Positions 6,792 to 13,580 of a stretch of 40,771 bases of DNA are shown here, piece after piece. Origin of the DNA: a virus; IMG/VR virus record IMGVR_UViG_3300008107_005178, positions 1 through 40,771 of that record; one strand, 5' to 3'. Position numbers and translations under genes: made by a program. The notes beneath the pieces were generated by a model. It was not told where the DNA came from. It worked only from the letters and a program-made list of their open reading frames with translations, and ran no database searches. The first letter of the stretch is position 1. The number at the start of each line of letters is the position of its first letter.

Positions 6792-7676
6792 ATGCTAAAA
6801 ACTTATCGCTCTATTTTTATTAGTGATGTACATTTAGGAACACGCGACAGTAAAGCTGAACAACTCAACAACTTTCTCAAACATAATACATGCGAAACAC
6901 TTTATCTAGTAGGAGATATATTAGATGTGTGGCGCATACAACAAAACAAATGGCGTTGGAAGCAAAGTCATACCAACGTTGTAAGACGTATACTTGGACA
7001 CGCTAAACGTGGCACACGAGTAATCTACGTAGCAGGCAATCACGATGAATTCTTAAGACCACTCATGCCATACGGTATTAACTTTGGCAATGTAGAAGTG
7101 GTTAATCAATTTGAACACATAGGTGTAGATACTAAACACTATCTAGTCACACATGGCGACTTGTTTGACGGTATTACTCGTCTTGCACCTTGGATAGCAT
7201 TTTTAGGTGACAAGGCCTATGACTTTATCTTATCCGCTAACAGTAAGTTCAACTGGCTCCGTCACCGTATGGGGTTTGGTTATTGGAGTTTAAGTAAGTA
7301 TCTTAAGAGCAGAGTAAAGAAAGCAGTAGACTTTATATTCCAGTTTGAAAAGAATCTAGTGGTATACTGTAGGAAACGTGGATTTGATGGTGTTATATGT
7401 GGGCATATACATCACGCAGAGATTAAAGAAATAGACGGTATCATTTATATGAACGATGGTGACTGGGTTGAAAGTTGTACAGCACTTGTAGAACATCATG
7501 ACGGTCGATGGGAAATAGTAACTTGGACTAGAGAGAGCGATGATGTGGATACTGATCCTAATAGCGGTACATATAAACAATCCAAAAGATCAACCCGGAA
7601 AAGTAGAGATAATGTTTCCGGATCAGCAAAGCTGCCAGAAGGCACTGAACACAATGACCTGGCAACTAAAGTTTGA
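6792..7676 (+). CDS. plcP: Metallophosphoesterase of the PlcP phospholipase C type
   Basis: The 294-residue protein carries the calcineurin-like blocks DVHLG, GDILD, GNHDE, THGD and CGHIHHA. The overall layout, including KAYDFILSANSKFN and GDWVESCTALVEH, matches COG2908 proteins often named UDP-2,3-diacylglucosamine hydrolase but shown in some bacteria to be PlcP. PlcP cleaves phospholipid head groups to diacylglycerol during phosphate starvation. The next gene is the matching glycosyltransferase, which favours PlcP over LpxH. No ribosome site precedes the ATG. A hydrophilic C-terminal tail of about 45 residues follows the domain. Confidence 0.85.
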   Translation: MLKTYRSIFISDVHLGTRDSKAEQLNNFLKHNTCETLYLVGDILDVWRIQQNKWRWKQSHTNVVRRILGHAKRGTRVIYVAGNHDEFLRPLMPYGINFGNVEVVNQFEHIGVDTKHYLVTHGDLFDGITRLAPWIAFLGDKAYDFILSANSKFNWLRHRMGFGYWSLSKYLKSRVKKAVDFIFQFEKNLVVYCRKRGFDGVICGHIHHAEIKEIDGIIYMNDGDWVESCTALVEHHDGRWEIVTWTRESDDVDTDPNSGTYKQSKRSTRKSRDNVSGSAKLPEGTEHNDLATKV

Positions 7677-7697
7677 AAGTTTTAAGGTAGAAGGCAG

Positions 7698-8705
7698 ATG
7701 TCAAAAACAATCTTAATAGTCACAGACAATTTACCGGAGCAGATCAATGGCGTTGTCACAACATATAAAAATATTGAGGCTTGTGCGGTTTTGGATGGTT
7801 ATCGCGTTGTTTACATTACTCCCGGGGACTTCCGCTACTTTGATTGTCCTGGCTACAACGAAGTCAAGATTGCCTATCCAAGGGCGATGGGCAAGAAGAT
7901 TGAGGAGATCAATCCGGATTATATCCACATCGCCACAGAGGGTCCTATTGGTCTGTTTGCTAGAAAATATCTTTCAAAACATAATTATAGGTACAATACT
8001 GCTTATCATACTAAGTTCCCTGAAGGACTTAGAGCCCTATTTGGAATCCCTGAGGCAATTACTTGGCCTTTGGTAAGATGGTTTCACAAACATAGTGGTC
8101 GTGTGTTGACTACTACAGATACAATGGTTAAGGAGTTACAAGCACATGGATTTGATGGAGATGTTATCCCGTGGACTAGAGGTGTTGATCGTAGTATATT
8201 TTATCCTGGTCTCAGCCGCAACGCTGATAGGATTACTCTTGTATGCGTTAGTCGTGTATCTAAAGAAAAAACTCTCGAAGATTTTTTCCAATTAGACTAT
8301 CCTAGCGCACATAAAATTATGGTAGGCGATGGCCCTATGCTAGAAGAGTATAAGGAACTATATCCTAACGTAGAATTTGTAGGAGCCAAGCGTGGACAAG
8401 AACTAGGCGATTACTATCGTCAAGCAGATGTGTTTGTATTTCCAAGTAAGTGGGAAACATTTGGTTTGGTAATGATTGAAGCAATGGCTTGTGGAACTCC
8501 TGTTGCGGCTTATCCATGTCAAGGACCTTTAGACGTAGTTGACGAAGGCATTACAGGATGTATGAACGATGACTTAAAGCAGGCAGTCAAGGATGCGCTA
8601 ATGTTGGACAGACAGCGAGTTTGGGAAGGTAGTGCTCGTTGGACTTGGGAAAATGCTTGGGCTATTTTCAAAAATAATTTAGTAGATAAATCGGGCACAA
8701 GATAA
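7698..8705 (+). CDS. Family 4-type glycosyltransferase, Agt-like glycolipid synthase
   Basis: The 335-residue GT-B enzyme has an N-terminal acceptor domain (TDNLPEQINGVVTTYKN, then TEGPIGLFARKY and YHTKFPE) and a C-terminal nucleotide-sugar domain with VGDGPMLEEY and an E-x7-E block ETFGLVMIEAMACGTP. The layout matches the diacylglycerol glycosyltransferase (Agt) encoded beside plcP in bacteria that replace phospholipids with glycolipids. It starts 21 bases after plcP behind AAGGC, so the two form an operon: PlcP supplies diacylglycerol, this enzyme adds sugar. Confidence 0.82.
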   Translation: MSKTILIVTDNLPEQINGVVTTYKNIEACAVLDGYRVVYITPGDFRYFDCPGYNEVKIAYPRAMGKKIEEINPDYIHIATEGPIGLFARKYLSKHNYRYNTAYHTKFPEGLRALFGIPEAITWPLVRWFHKHSGRVLTTTDTMVKELQAHGFDGDVIPWTRGVDRSIFYPGLSRNADRITLVCVSRVSKEKTLEDFFQLDYPSAHKIMVGDGPMLEEYKELYPNVEFVGAKRGQELGDYYRQADVFVFPSKWETFGLVMIEAMACGTPVAAYPCQGPLDVVDEGITGCMNDDLKQAVKDALMLDRQRVWEGSARWTWENAWAIFKNNLVDKSGTR

Positions 8706-8790
8706 GGTGTCGCTGGAATTCGTAACCAGTAATTAATTTTACGATAGTGGATTAATGATATTCACTATGTACTTTATGGTAGTTTTACCG

Positions 8791-8829
8791 TATAATGTTT
8801 ATAAGTACTAATGCAATACAAGTACTTAT
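8791..8829 (+). promoter_or_regulatory. pqqA promoter -10 and leader inverted repeat
   Basis: TATAAT is at 8791-8796, with no good -35 at the usual spacing. Just downstream is a perfect inverted repeat, ATAAGTACT (8801-8809) and AGTACTTAT (8821-8829), with an 11-base loop. The repeat lies at the predicted transcript start, so it could be an operator or a 5' hairpin stabilising the short pqqA mRNA. The poor -35 suggests an activator. Confidence 0.6.
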
Positions 8830-8852
8830 TTTGTTAACAAAGGAGAACTACT

Positions 8853-8924
8853 ATGTGGACTACACCAACAGCAACTGATATGCGTTTCGGTTTTGAAGTT
8901 ACAATGTACGTAATGAATCGTTAA
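8853..8924 (+). CDS. pqqA: PqqA, precursor peptide of pyrroloquinoline quinone
   Basis: The 23-residue ORF starts MWTTPTATDMRFGFE and ends with VTMYVMNR. It matches PqqA in length, in the MW start, in R-x-G-x-E-V-T-x-Y spacing and in the terminal N-R. Glu15 and Tyr19 are the two residues cross-linked by PqqE to make PQQ. A strong AGGAG ribosome site sits seven bases before ATG, and a terminator follows. No pqqB-E genes are present, so host enzymes would have to process it. Confidence 0.92.
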   Translation: MWTTPTATDMRFGFEVTMYVMNR

Positions 8925-8942
8925 TATTCAAATAGTAAGTCT

Positions 8943-8974
8943 AAAACCGTTGTATTCGTACAACGGTTTTTTAT
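8943..8974 (+). terminator. Strong terminator after pqqA
   Basis: A perfect 12-bp stem AAAACCGTTGTA/TACAACGGTTTT with a TTCG tetraloop is followed by a T-run. It isolates pqqA as its own short transcript and separates it from the next promoter. Confidence 0.93.
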
Positions 8975-8977
8975 TGA

Positions 8978-9006
8978 TTGACAAAACCAGAACCTGATGC
9001 TATAAT
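8978..9006 (+). promoter_or_regulatory. Exact-consensus sigma-70 promoter
   Basis: TTGACA (8978-8983), 17 bases, TATAAT (9001-9006). It drives the SWIM-type protein gene and probably the small genes after it. The -35 starts within the T-tail region of the pqqA terminator. Confidence 0.93.
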
Positions 9007-9032
9007 ATATACATTAGCAAAGAAAGGTTAAC

Positions 9033-9368
9033 ATGGAAGCAATAAAAGAAATAACTGATTGGGGTAAACATACTACTCCAAACCACACATATCTTTTGGA
9101 TGGTACCACATTGATTGCTTATATTAAGCAAGGTGACCAATCCCCATTCTTTTTTAAAAACGGTATCAAAAATTTTAGCAAAAGTGGACGCAAGTTCATT
9201 AAGGCAGACAAGAAACTGTTTGGCACAACAGCCAAAAGTGATTTGATTGAAGTTAACGGATCCAAAGGTAATGTTTACTTTGTGGATAAAGAAGCAAAAA
9301 CTTGTACGTGTCCTGGATTTACTTTCCGTGGATCGTGCAAACACATTGGAGAATTTTGTGGTCACTAG
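9033..9368 (+). CDS. Small SWIM-type zinc finger protein
   Basis: The 111-residue protein ends with a CTCPGFTFRGSCKHI segment, fitting the SWIM zinc motif C-x-C-xn-C-x-H. SWIM domains bind DNA or proteins. The N-terminal 90 residues form a beta-rich, lysine-containing region of unknown function. AAAGG supports the ATG. The next gene starts inside its last codons (GTG 9358). Confidence 0.75.
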   Translation: MEAIKEITDWGKHTTPNHTYLLDGTTLIAYIKQGDQSPFFFKNGIKNFSKSGRKFIKADKKLFGTTAKSDLIEVNGSKGNVYFVDKEAKTCTCPGFTFRGSCKHIGEFCGH

Positions 9369-9579
9369 AACTAGAGAAGTTGTTATTACAAACAAGTGCC
9401 AGTGTCGTCAATGTGGCGACATTATTGAAAGCAAACATAGACACGACTTTGTATCATGCAAGTGCGGTGCTATCTTTACAGATGGCGGGAAATCGTACAT
9501 TCGTCGTGGCGCAAAAGATTTAACAGACATAATTGATATGTCTGAAACGTATATGGAAGAATATGAAGCAAATTGGTAA
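9358..9579 (+). CDS. Small zinc-ribbon protein, GTG start
   Basis: The 73-residue protein has two zinc-knuckle pairs, CQCRQCGD and CKCG, followed by FTDGGKSYIRRG, a compact zinc ribbon. The start is GTG at 9358, eleven bases inside the upstream gene and behind a GGAG site, giving coupled translation. A longer in-frame ORF from 9247 is rejected because it only reads the SWIM gene in another frame. It may bind nucleic acid; no named function. Confidence 0.75.
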   Translation: MVTRTREVVITNKCQCRQCGDIIESKHRHDFVSCKCGAIFTDGGKSYIRRGAKDLTDIIDMSETYMEEYEANW

Positions 9580-9595
9580 TTAGATATGGATTGTA

Positions 9596-9796
9596 ATGTA
9601 TAAAGTAATAGGAAAAGAAGAAACACTTAAAGTTCTTACACTTGCTGAAGCAATGAATGTTGCAAAGCATATGAATGAATACGTAACCATTGTTGGAAAA
9701 GATTTTGAAATCGTTGGCATATTTGGTGCTGACACAGTAGACGAAGGTAAGCTGCCAAACGGTCACGACTACACCTGGAAGAAGCGGAGAATTTAA
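9596..9796 (+). CDS. 66-residue conserved-type small protein
   Basis: A small soluble alpha/beta protein begins MYKVIGKEETLKVLTLAEAM and contains a VTIVGKDFEIVGIFG hairpin. It starts 16 bases after the zinc-ribbon gene and ends directly before the next ORF, so it belongs to the operon driven from 8978. No family is recognised. The ribosome site is weak. Confidence 0.65.
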   Translation: MYKVIGKEETLKVLTLAEAMNVAKHMNEYVTIVGKDFEIVGIFGADTVDEGKLPNGHDYTWKKRRI

Positions 9797-9991
9797 ATGC
9801 AAGTATCAAGCGTACAACAACATCAAATACAACAGTATAATCTTGAACAACGTCGTCTTCAAGAAAAACGAGAAGAAGACTATCGTAAACTTGTAGAACG
9901 TAGAAATTTTGAACAAATTGTTGCAGAACGTATTGAAAGAAATATTCGACTAGATTTAGAAAAAGGTCGAAACATTGACATAGAATGTTAA
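9797..9991 (+). CDS. 64-residue charged helical protein
   Basis: Starting immediately after the preceding stop, the product is almost entirely helix-forming, rich in Gln, Glu and Arg, with likely coiled-coil character (NLEQRRLQEKREEDYRKL). No catalytic motif is visible. It could be a small structural or regulatory peptide. The zero-base spacing supports the operon assignment; coding status is moderately secure. Confidence 0.6.
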   Translation: MQVSSVQQHQIQQYNLEQRRLQEKREEDYRKLVERRNFEQIVAERIERNIRLDLEKGRNIDIEC

Positions 9992-10001
9992 GGAGAGAGT
10001 T

Positions 10002-10472
10002 ATGCCTTGGATCGAAAACGTAGCCGCAGATGATATCCCAAAACGGTTTCATCACGAAGCTGGCGAAAACTCAATGCTGATCAGCATTGTGGACCCAGCC
10101 TCTTGGCGACCTACTCCTGCTCATAAATTTAAAGAGATCCATAACTTTGAGTTCTTAGATGTGGAAGAATCTGATCAAGTGCTAGAAGAAGCAATGAAGT
10201 GTAGCCAAGAGCAAGCCGATGAACTTGTTCGATTGCTACAACATGCATTGGATAATCGTATGAATGTGGTTGTCCATTGCTATGCAGGTATTTGCCGTAG
10301 TGGTGCAGTTTGCGAAGTTGGAGTCATGCTGGGCTTCCAAGATACTGGGCGTTTCCGTAGTCCAAATCTTTTGGTCAAACATCGTATGATGAAGGCTTTG
10401 GGCTGGACATATGACGCTGACGAAAAGCCCAATATTGATGATTGGCGCACTATGCGACCTATTGGGGACTGA
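10002..10472 (+). CDS. Dual-specificity / tyrosine phosphatase-like protein
   Basis: The 156-residue protein has the PTP signature HCYAGICRSG (His92, Cys93, Arg99), the C-x5-R loop of cysteine phosphatases. The general acid may be Asp54 in FLDVEESDQ. It may dephosphorylate host proteins or nucleotides. AAGGAG precedes ATG at a good distance. It is followed by a separate promoter for the tRNA-like RNA. Confidence 0.85.
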   Translation: MPWIENVAADDIPKRFHHEAGENSMLISIVDPASWRPTPAHKFKEIHNFEFLDVEESDQVLEEAMKCSQEQADELVRLLQHALDNRMNVVVHCYAGICRSGAVCEVGVMLGFQDTGRFRSPNLLVKHRMMKALGWTYDADEKPNIDDWRTMRPIGD

Positions 10473-10486
10473 TTTTACCAATTTGG

Positions 10487-10514
10487 TTGACAAAGTACTA
10501 TAAGGTAGTATAAT
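10487..10514 (+). promoter_or_regulatory. Consensus promoter for the tRNA-like RNA
   Basis: TTGACA (10487-10492), 16 bases, TATAAT (10509-10514). The expected start falls at about 10521-10522, the first base of the tRNA-like acceptor stem, so the RNA would need no 5' trimming. Confidence 0.88.
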
Positions 10515-10521
10515 TATACAT

Positions 10522-10628
10522 GTGGCCGTGAGCAAATAGGAAAAGCTCCAAGCTCGCTGGGAAGCGATGCTATGGGTCGGGCAACGTCTTAGACAACGCC
10601 CTTGGAGGTTCAAACCCTCCCGGCCACA
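10522..10628 (+). ncRNA. 107-nt tRNA-like RNA without encoded CCA
   Basis: GTGGCCG (10522-10528) pairs perfectly with CGGCCAC (10621-10627) as an acceptor stem. A T-arm GGAGG-TTCAAAC-CCTCC directly precedes the 3' strand. A D-arm AGC...GCT holds the conserved GG in its loop. In place of a seven-base anticodon loop there is an extended hairpin (TCGCT-GGGA-AGCGA), and a large variable arm GGGC...GCCC follows. The 3' end reads A-CAT, not CCA. It could be a class II tRNA gone divergent, an unusual tRNA-Ser, or a tRNA mimic. Confidence 0.7.
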
Positions 10629-10657
10629 CATTTTTAACTCACACACAGGTATTTAAA

Positions 10658-11005
10658 ATGAAAATTTTAGCAGTTTTGATCACCATGGTTTTTGCATCTC
10701 AAGCAATGGCCCAAGTATCCCAAGATCCATCTAATATTCCTTCAGAACAACTGTTTGACTTTACCAAACGTCTTACTAATAGCACACAAGTTAGCATTGA
10801 AACAGCGAGCAATGTCAAAGAAGCATGTGATAGAAAGGCCATGTCTTACCAAATTAAGCCAGCTTATGTTAACCCTATGGCATGCAGTTTCTGGACTAAA
10901 ACCTCTTGTGTAATTATTGTTGGTGAAAAAACAAGTTTGGACACTTTAGGGCATGAAATTAGGCATTGTTTTCAAGGCCACTGGCACAAATGGGTATCAA
11001 AATAA
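10658..11005 (+). CDS. Secreted small protein with an HExxH zinc motif
   Basis: The 115-residue protein has a clear signal peptide (MKILAVLITMVFASQAMA, cleavage after AMA). Its C-terminal motif LGHEIRHCFQG carries His-Glu-x-x-His, as in zincin metallopeptidases. Four cysteines could form disulfides in the periplasm. A possible role is envelope modification or lysis, or superinfection control; none is shown. The start follows the tRNA-like RNA by 29 bases with a CAGG ribosome site. Confidence 0.75.
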   Translation: MKILAVLITMVFASQAMAQVSQDPSNIPSEQLFDFTKRLTNSTQVSIETASNVKEACDRKAMSYQIKPAYVNPMACSFWTKTSCVIIVGEKTSLDTLGHEIRHCFQGHWHKWVSK

Positions 11006-11058
11006 GCTAGAATTTGACTTAAATTTGGGTAAATATAGTCAAATGAACAGCGGAACCT

Positions 11059-11649
11059 ATGAGCAAGCTACAAGCACAATCATCTAATCACGACAGCGAA
11101 ACACTAATTGATTTATTCTTACAGGACAAAAGTATTCACTTTCTAAGTGGAGCAATTGATGAAGAAAATATCACCAAAGCCATAAAATGGATCATTTATG
11201 AAAATTTCAGTTCGCAAGATCAAAACAAACTTTTGACCCTATATATTAATAGCACTGGGGGCAGTCTTTATGATTCCCTTGCCTTAATTGATATTATGAA
11301 AGCCAGTGTTCGTCCAATTAGAACTATTGCTGTAGGCAGTATCATGAGTGCGGCATTTTTAATATTTGTATCTGGACATAAAGGACATAGAATTGTGTCT
11401 GAAAACTGTGGCATAATGTGCCACCAATTTAGCGACAGTACTGAGGATTCTAAGTATCATGACATAAGAGCAGGCCTCAAAGAAGCCGATCTTTGCAATG
11501 AAAGAATGCTATCAGTATTGCGTTCTGCAAGTGGTATGAATAATACCAACATCAAAAAGAAGTTGCTCAATTCAACTGATGTTTACCTAACTGCACAAGA
11601 GTTAGTGGACCTTGGTCTATCTGATAAGATATTAGAAAAAAGAGCTTGA
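11059..11649 (+). CDS. ClpP-like serine protease
   Basis: The 196-residue protein follows the ClpP fold. Catalytic Ser lies in GSIMSAAFLIF (the family usually has ASMGAF), His in IMCHQF, and Asp in NSTDVYLTAQE before LVDLGLSDKIL. All three triad residues can be placed, though the Ser block is altered. A phage copy could pair with host ClpX/ClpA or process prohead proteins; T4-type phages use an unrelated gp21 for the latter. The ribosome site GCGGAAC is weak. Confidence 0.85.
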   Translation: MSKLQAQSSNHDSETLIDLFLQDKSIHFLSGAIDEENITKAIKWIIYENFSSQDQNKLLTLYINSTGGSLYDSLALIDIMKASVRPIRTIAVGSIMSAAFLIFVSGHKGHRIVSENCGIMCHQFSDSTEDSKYHDIRAGLKEADLCNERMLSVLRSASGMNNTNIKKKLLNSTDVYLTAQELVDLGLSDKILEKRA

Positions 11650-11674
11650 CTTTAACCAACCATTCAGTTATAAT
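11646..11674 (+). promoter_or_regulatory. Near-consensus promoter for the RNA leader upstream of rpoZ
   Basis: TTGACT (11646-11651), 17 bases, TATAAT (11669-11674). It overlaps the clpP stop codon. Transcription should begin near 11681, giving a leader of about 290 nt before rpoZ. Confidence 0.9.
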
Positions 11675-11680
11675 TAAATT

Positions 11681-11960
11681 TGACAGTAAGGGAAACTGCA
11701 CTGTCCGGCAAGGTAAAAGGGAGATGAGGAATAGCATACAGTTAACGACTTAAAATCGTTTACTGAACTTAGGCTTGATAGCCGCTCGTAACTTAGTGAT
11801 CTAGGATAATTTAAGCGAAAGCTCTGTTCATTGTTACCTAGAAATATTAAGTTCTCTGTTTGTTGTATGTTGTAAGCGAAAGTTAATCACTGGAGCATTT
11901 GTCATTTGCACATTGTCCAGCTATTTGCTTACCTTTTTACTGAACCGTCTTTAACATAAC
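11681..11960 (+). ncRNA. Structured RNA / long leader upstream of rpoZ, family not recognised
   Basis: No ORF fills this stretch. It begins at a strong promoter and contains clear helices: GACAGT/ACTGTC (11682-11687/11700-11705), a 10-position hairpin CAGTTAACGA/TCGTTTACTG with one mismatch and a CTTAAAA loop (11739-11765), AGTGAT/ATCACT (11795-11800/11886-11891) enclosing CTAGG/CCTAG (11801-11805/11837-11841), and a small AGC-GAAA-GCT tetraloop hairpin. It ends with a T-rich patch at 11934-11939. It may be an independent small RNA or a regulatory leader controlling rpoZ. The CTTAAAA hairpin resembles a Leu-TAA anticodon arm, but no acceptor or T-arm exists. Confidence 0.6.
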
Positions 11961-11973
11961 GATAGGTATATAA

Positions 11974-12213
11974 ATGAAATCAAAATTTGAAAGTCGTGGC
12001 CCAACACTTGACATGGATACATGTGTAGAAAATTCAGGCGGAAATAGATTCAATATGGTTTTGATTGGCGCCATCAGGGCCAAAGAAATTAAGCGACAGA
12101 ATTCACACAGTGATCGATTTGATCACACTCATCCTATAGTAACTGCTCTTTTGGAAATACAAGAAGGCAAAATTGGTATGGAACAACTTGACAAGATTCC
12201 TAAGAAAAAGTAA
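11974..12213 (+). CDS. rpoZ: RNA polymerase omega subunit
   Basis: The 79-residue protein matches omega in its core: GGNRFNMVLIGAIRAKEIKR aligns with the family NRFxLVLxAxxRAR block, and IVTALLEIQEGKIGMEQL with the second conserved helix, ending near a KIP motif typical of betaproteobacterial forms. Omega assists beta-prime folding and forms part of the ppGpp site. It starts with an AGGT site behind the structured leader and is followed by the coiled-coil gene. A phage copy could replace or compete with host omega. Confidence 0.85.
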   Translation: MKSKFESRGPTLDMDTCVENSGGNRFNMVLIGAIRAKEIKRQNSHSDRFDHTHPIVTALLEIQEGKIGMEQLDKIPKKK

Positions 12214-12236
12214 ACTGTAGTCACAAAGGAAATAAA

Positions 12237-12809
12237 ATGAACATCACACTTCGAAAAGCAAATACTCTGCAAAACGCCATTGCAGAAGCTATCAAACAAA
12301 TTAAAATTCAAACTTCAGTTACCATCAACGAGTTTGAAGTTTTGGAAACAAAACTAAATGATGCAAACAAAGAGTTGTTTGCCAACGACAAACGCAGAAG
12401 TGATCTGCTGGTAGCGCAATTCAGTATTCGAGGACTTGTTGGATCTGCAAATGCAACTAGTGGTGTAGATTCCAAACTGACACAAGCCGCTTACATTGAT
12501 AAAAGAATTTCACAGTTGACAGATATTGTTGGCAGTGACAAACAAATTTCTCTTGATGTTATCAAGGGCAAGTTGGACAAGATCCGTAACCGGAAGGAAG
12601 AAAGCCGTGCTAGTTTGTATGGGCGTGAAGACGATGTAACAACTCCAGTACAAACTGCTGATCAATTGGATGCAGTTAAGACACTGGTCCAAGATCTTAG
12701 AAAGCAAAAACAAAAACTCAACGATGAAATTCTTGAGTTGAACGTTAGGACTGAGATTTCATTGACTGGTGACATTGTTGAAATCCTTAAGAAGGAAAAT
12801 CTTCTTTGA
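12237..12809 (+). CDS. Coiled-coil phage protein
   Basis: The 190-residue, mostly helical protein has long Lys/Glu-rich segments (for example IRNRKEESRASLYGRE and LRKQKQKLNDEILELNVR), indicating coiled coils at both ends. No catalytic motif is seen. AAAGGA supports the ATG. Its TGA overlaps the TTG start of the deaminase gene, so the two are translationally coupled. Function unknown. Confidence 0.7.
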   Translation: MNITLRKANTLQNAIAEAIKQIKIQTSVTINEFEVLETKLNDANKELFANDKRRSDLLVAQFSIRGLVGSANATSGVDSKLTQAAYIDKRISQLTDIVGSDKQISLDVIKGKLDKIRNRKEESRASLYGREDDVTTPVQTADQLDAVKTLVQDLRKQKQKLNDEILELNVRTEISLTGDIVEILKKENLL

Positions 12810-13261
12810 TAAAAGAAAAGTTTTTGCAAGCCTATATGGACGTTGCTGAACGTTTTTCAAAACTCAGTCATGCACGTAGGCTTCATGTAGGTGCTATTGT
12901 GGTCAAGGATGATAGGATTATTTCTATTGGCTACAATGGCATGCCCGCAGGTTGGGACAATGATTGTGAAGACGAAGTTGTACTGGAGCAAGACGAAAAA
13001 TTTGTCAAAGTTCTAAAAACTAAACCAGAGGTATTACATGCGGAAACTAACGCAATTGCCAAACTGGCTAAGTCTAACGAATCTGGTTTGGGTGCTAGCA
13101 TGTTTATTACCCATGCTCCATGTTTGGACTGTGCCAAACTTATCTACCAAAGTGGTATTAGCAGTGTTCTATATCGGGACGCTTATAGGGATACTAATGG
13201 TATTACATTCCTTGAGAAGTCGGGAATAACTGTTATTCAAATTAAAAAGGAAGAAAAATGA
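12806..13261 (+). CDS. dCMP deaminase-like zinc enzyme
   Basis: The 151-residue protein has the zinc-dependent deaminase motifs HAETNAI (zinc His and catalytic Glu) and PCLDCAKLI (P-C-x-x-C). The long insertion between the N-terminal strand and HAE is typical of phage dCMP deaminases, which make dUMP for thymidylate synthesis. The start is TTG, inside an overlap with the upstream stop; the next gene overlaps its TGA. It works with DHFR and ribonucleotide reductase in this window. Confidence 0.9.
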   Translation: MIKEKFLQAYMDVAERFSKLSHARRLHVGAIVVKDDRIISIGYNGMPAGWDNDCEDEVVLEQDEKFVKVLKTKPEVLHAETNAIAKLAKSNESGLGASMFITHAPCLDCAKLIYQSGISSVLYRDAYRDTNGITFLEKSGITVIQIKKEEK

Positions 13262-13431
13262 AACCAACTTCAAGCTATCGTATGAGTGGGCTGACTAAAA
13301 TAAGTCTAGCCACTGGCAAGTTCACAGATGCACATCAAAAGGGTGCATGGAAACGTGCTCCGCTTCAAGCAGAACTAGCCGCACAAGTAAAACCTACTCG
13401 TGAAAAAGGTAATAGAAAAAATAATGATTAA
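13258..13431 (+). CDS. 57-residue basic protein after the deaminase
   Basis: A short ORF starts in the ATGA overlap with the deaminase stop. The product begins MKPTSSYRMSGLTKISLATG and ends with a Lys/Arg/Asn-rich tail. No known motif is present. The overlap supports its being expressed from the same mRNA. Function unknown. Confidence 0.65.
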   Translation: MKPTSSYRMSGLTKISLATGKFTDAHQKGAWKRAPLQAELAAQVKPTREKGNRKNND

Positions 13432-13436
13432 ATAAG

Positions 13437-13580
13437 TTTATCCGCAAAGGTAAACTGATATAATCAGTTGCTAGGGTGAGAGGCCCTACAGGTCTAGACG
13501 CAGGACATTGTTGTGGGTGCGTCAAAAGAGTTGTTTATACAGAGTTTGTATAAATGATATTATGTTAATTTAAGGAAAGA
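13437..13580 (+). promoter_or_regulatory. Promoter and structured leader of the cold-shock gene
   Basis: TTTATC (13437-13442) and TATAAT (13459-13464) form a modest promoter; the -10 sits in a perfect repeat ACTGAT-ATA-ATCAGT. The leader then shows TAGGG/CCCTA, GACGCA/TGCGTC, and an 8-bp hairpin TTTATACA-GAGTT-TGTATAAA just before the AAGGA ribosome site. Long folded leaders that sense temperature are known for cold-shock genes; that role here is inference. Confidence 0.6.

Noticed and set aside
9636-10055. 139-codon minus-strand ORF
   Set aside because: Antisense to three plus-strand genes with good spacing; its composition (Phe, Leu, Gln-rich) is that of a shadow frame.
11739-11765. tRNA-Leu (TAA) suggested by a CTTAAAA loop on a long stem
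   Set aside because: No acceptor pairing, D-arm or T-arm can be placed around it, so it is treated as a hairpin of the structured leader.
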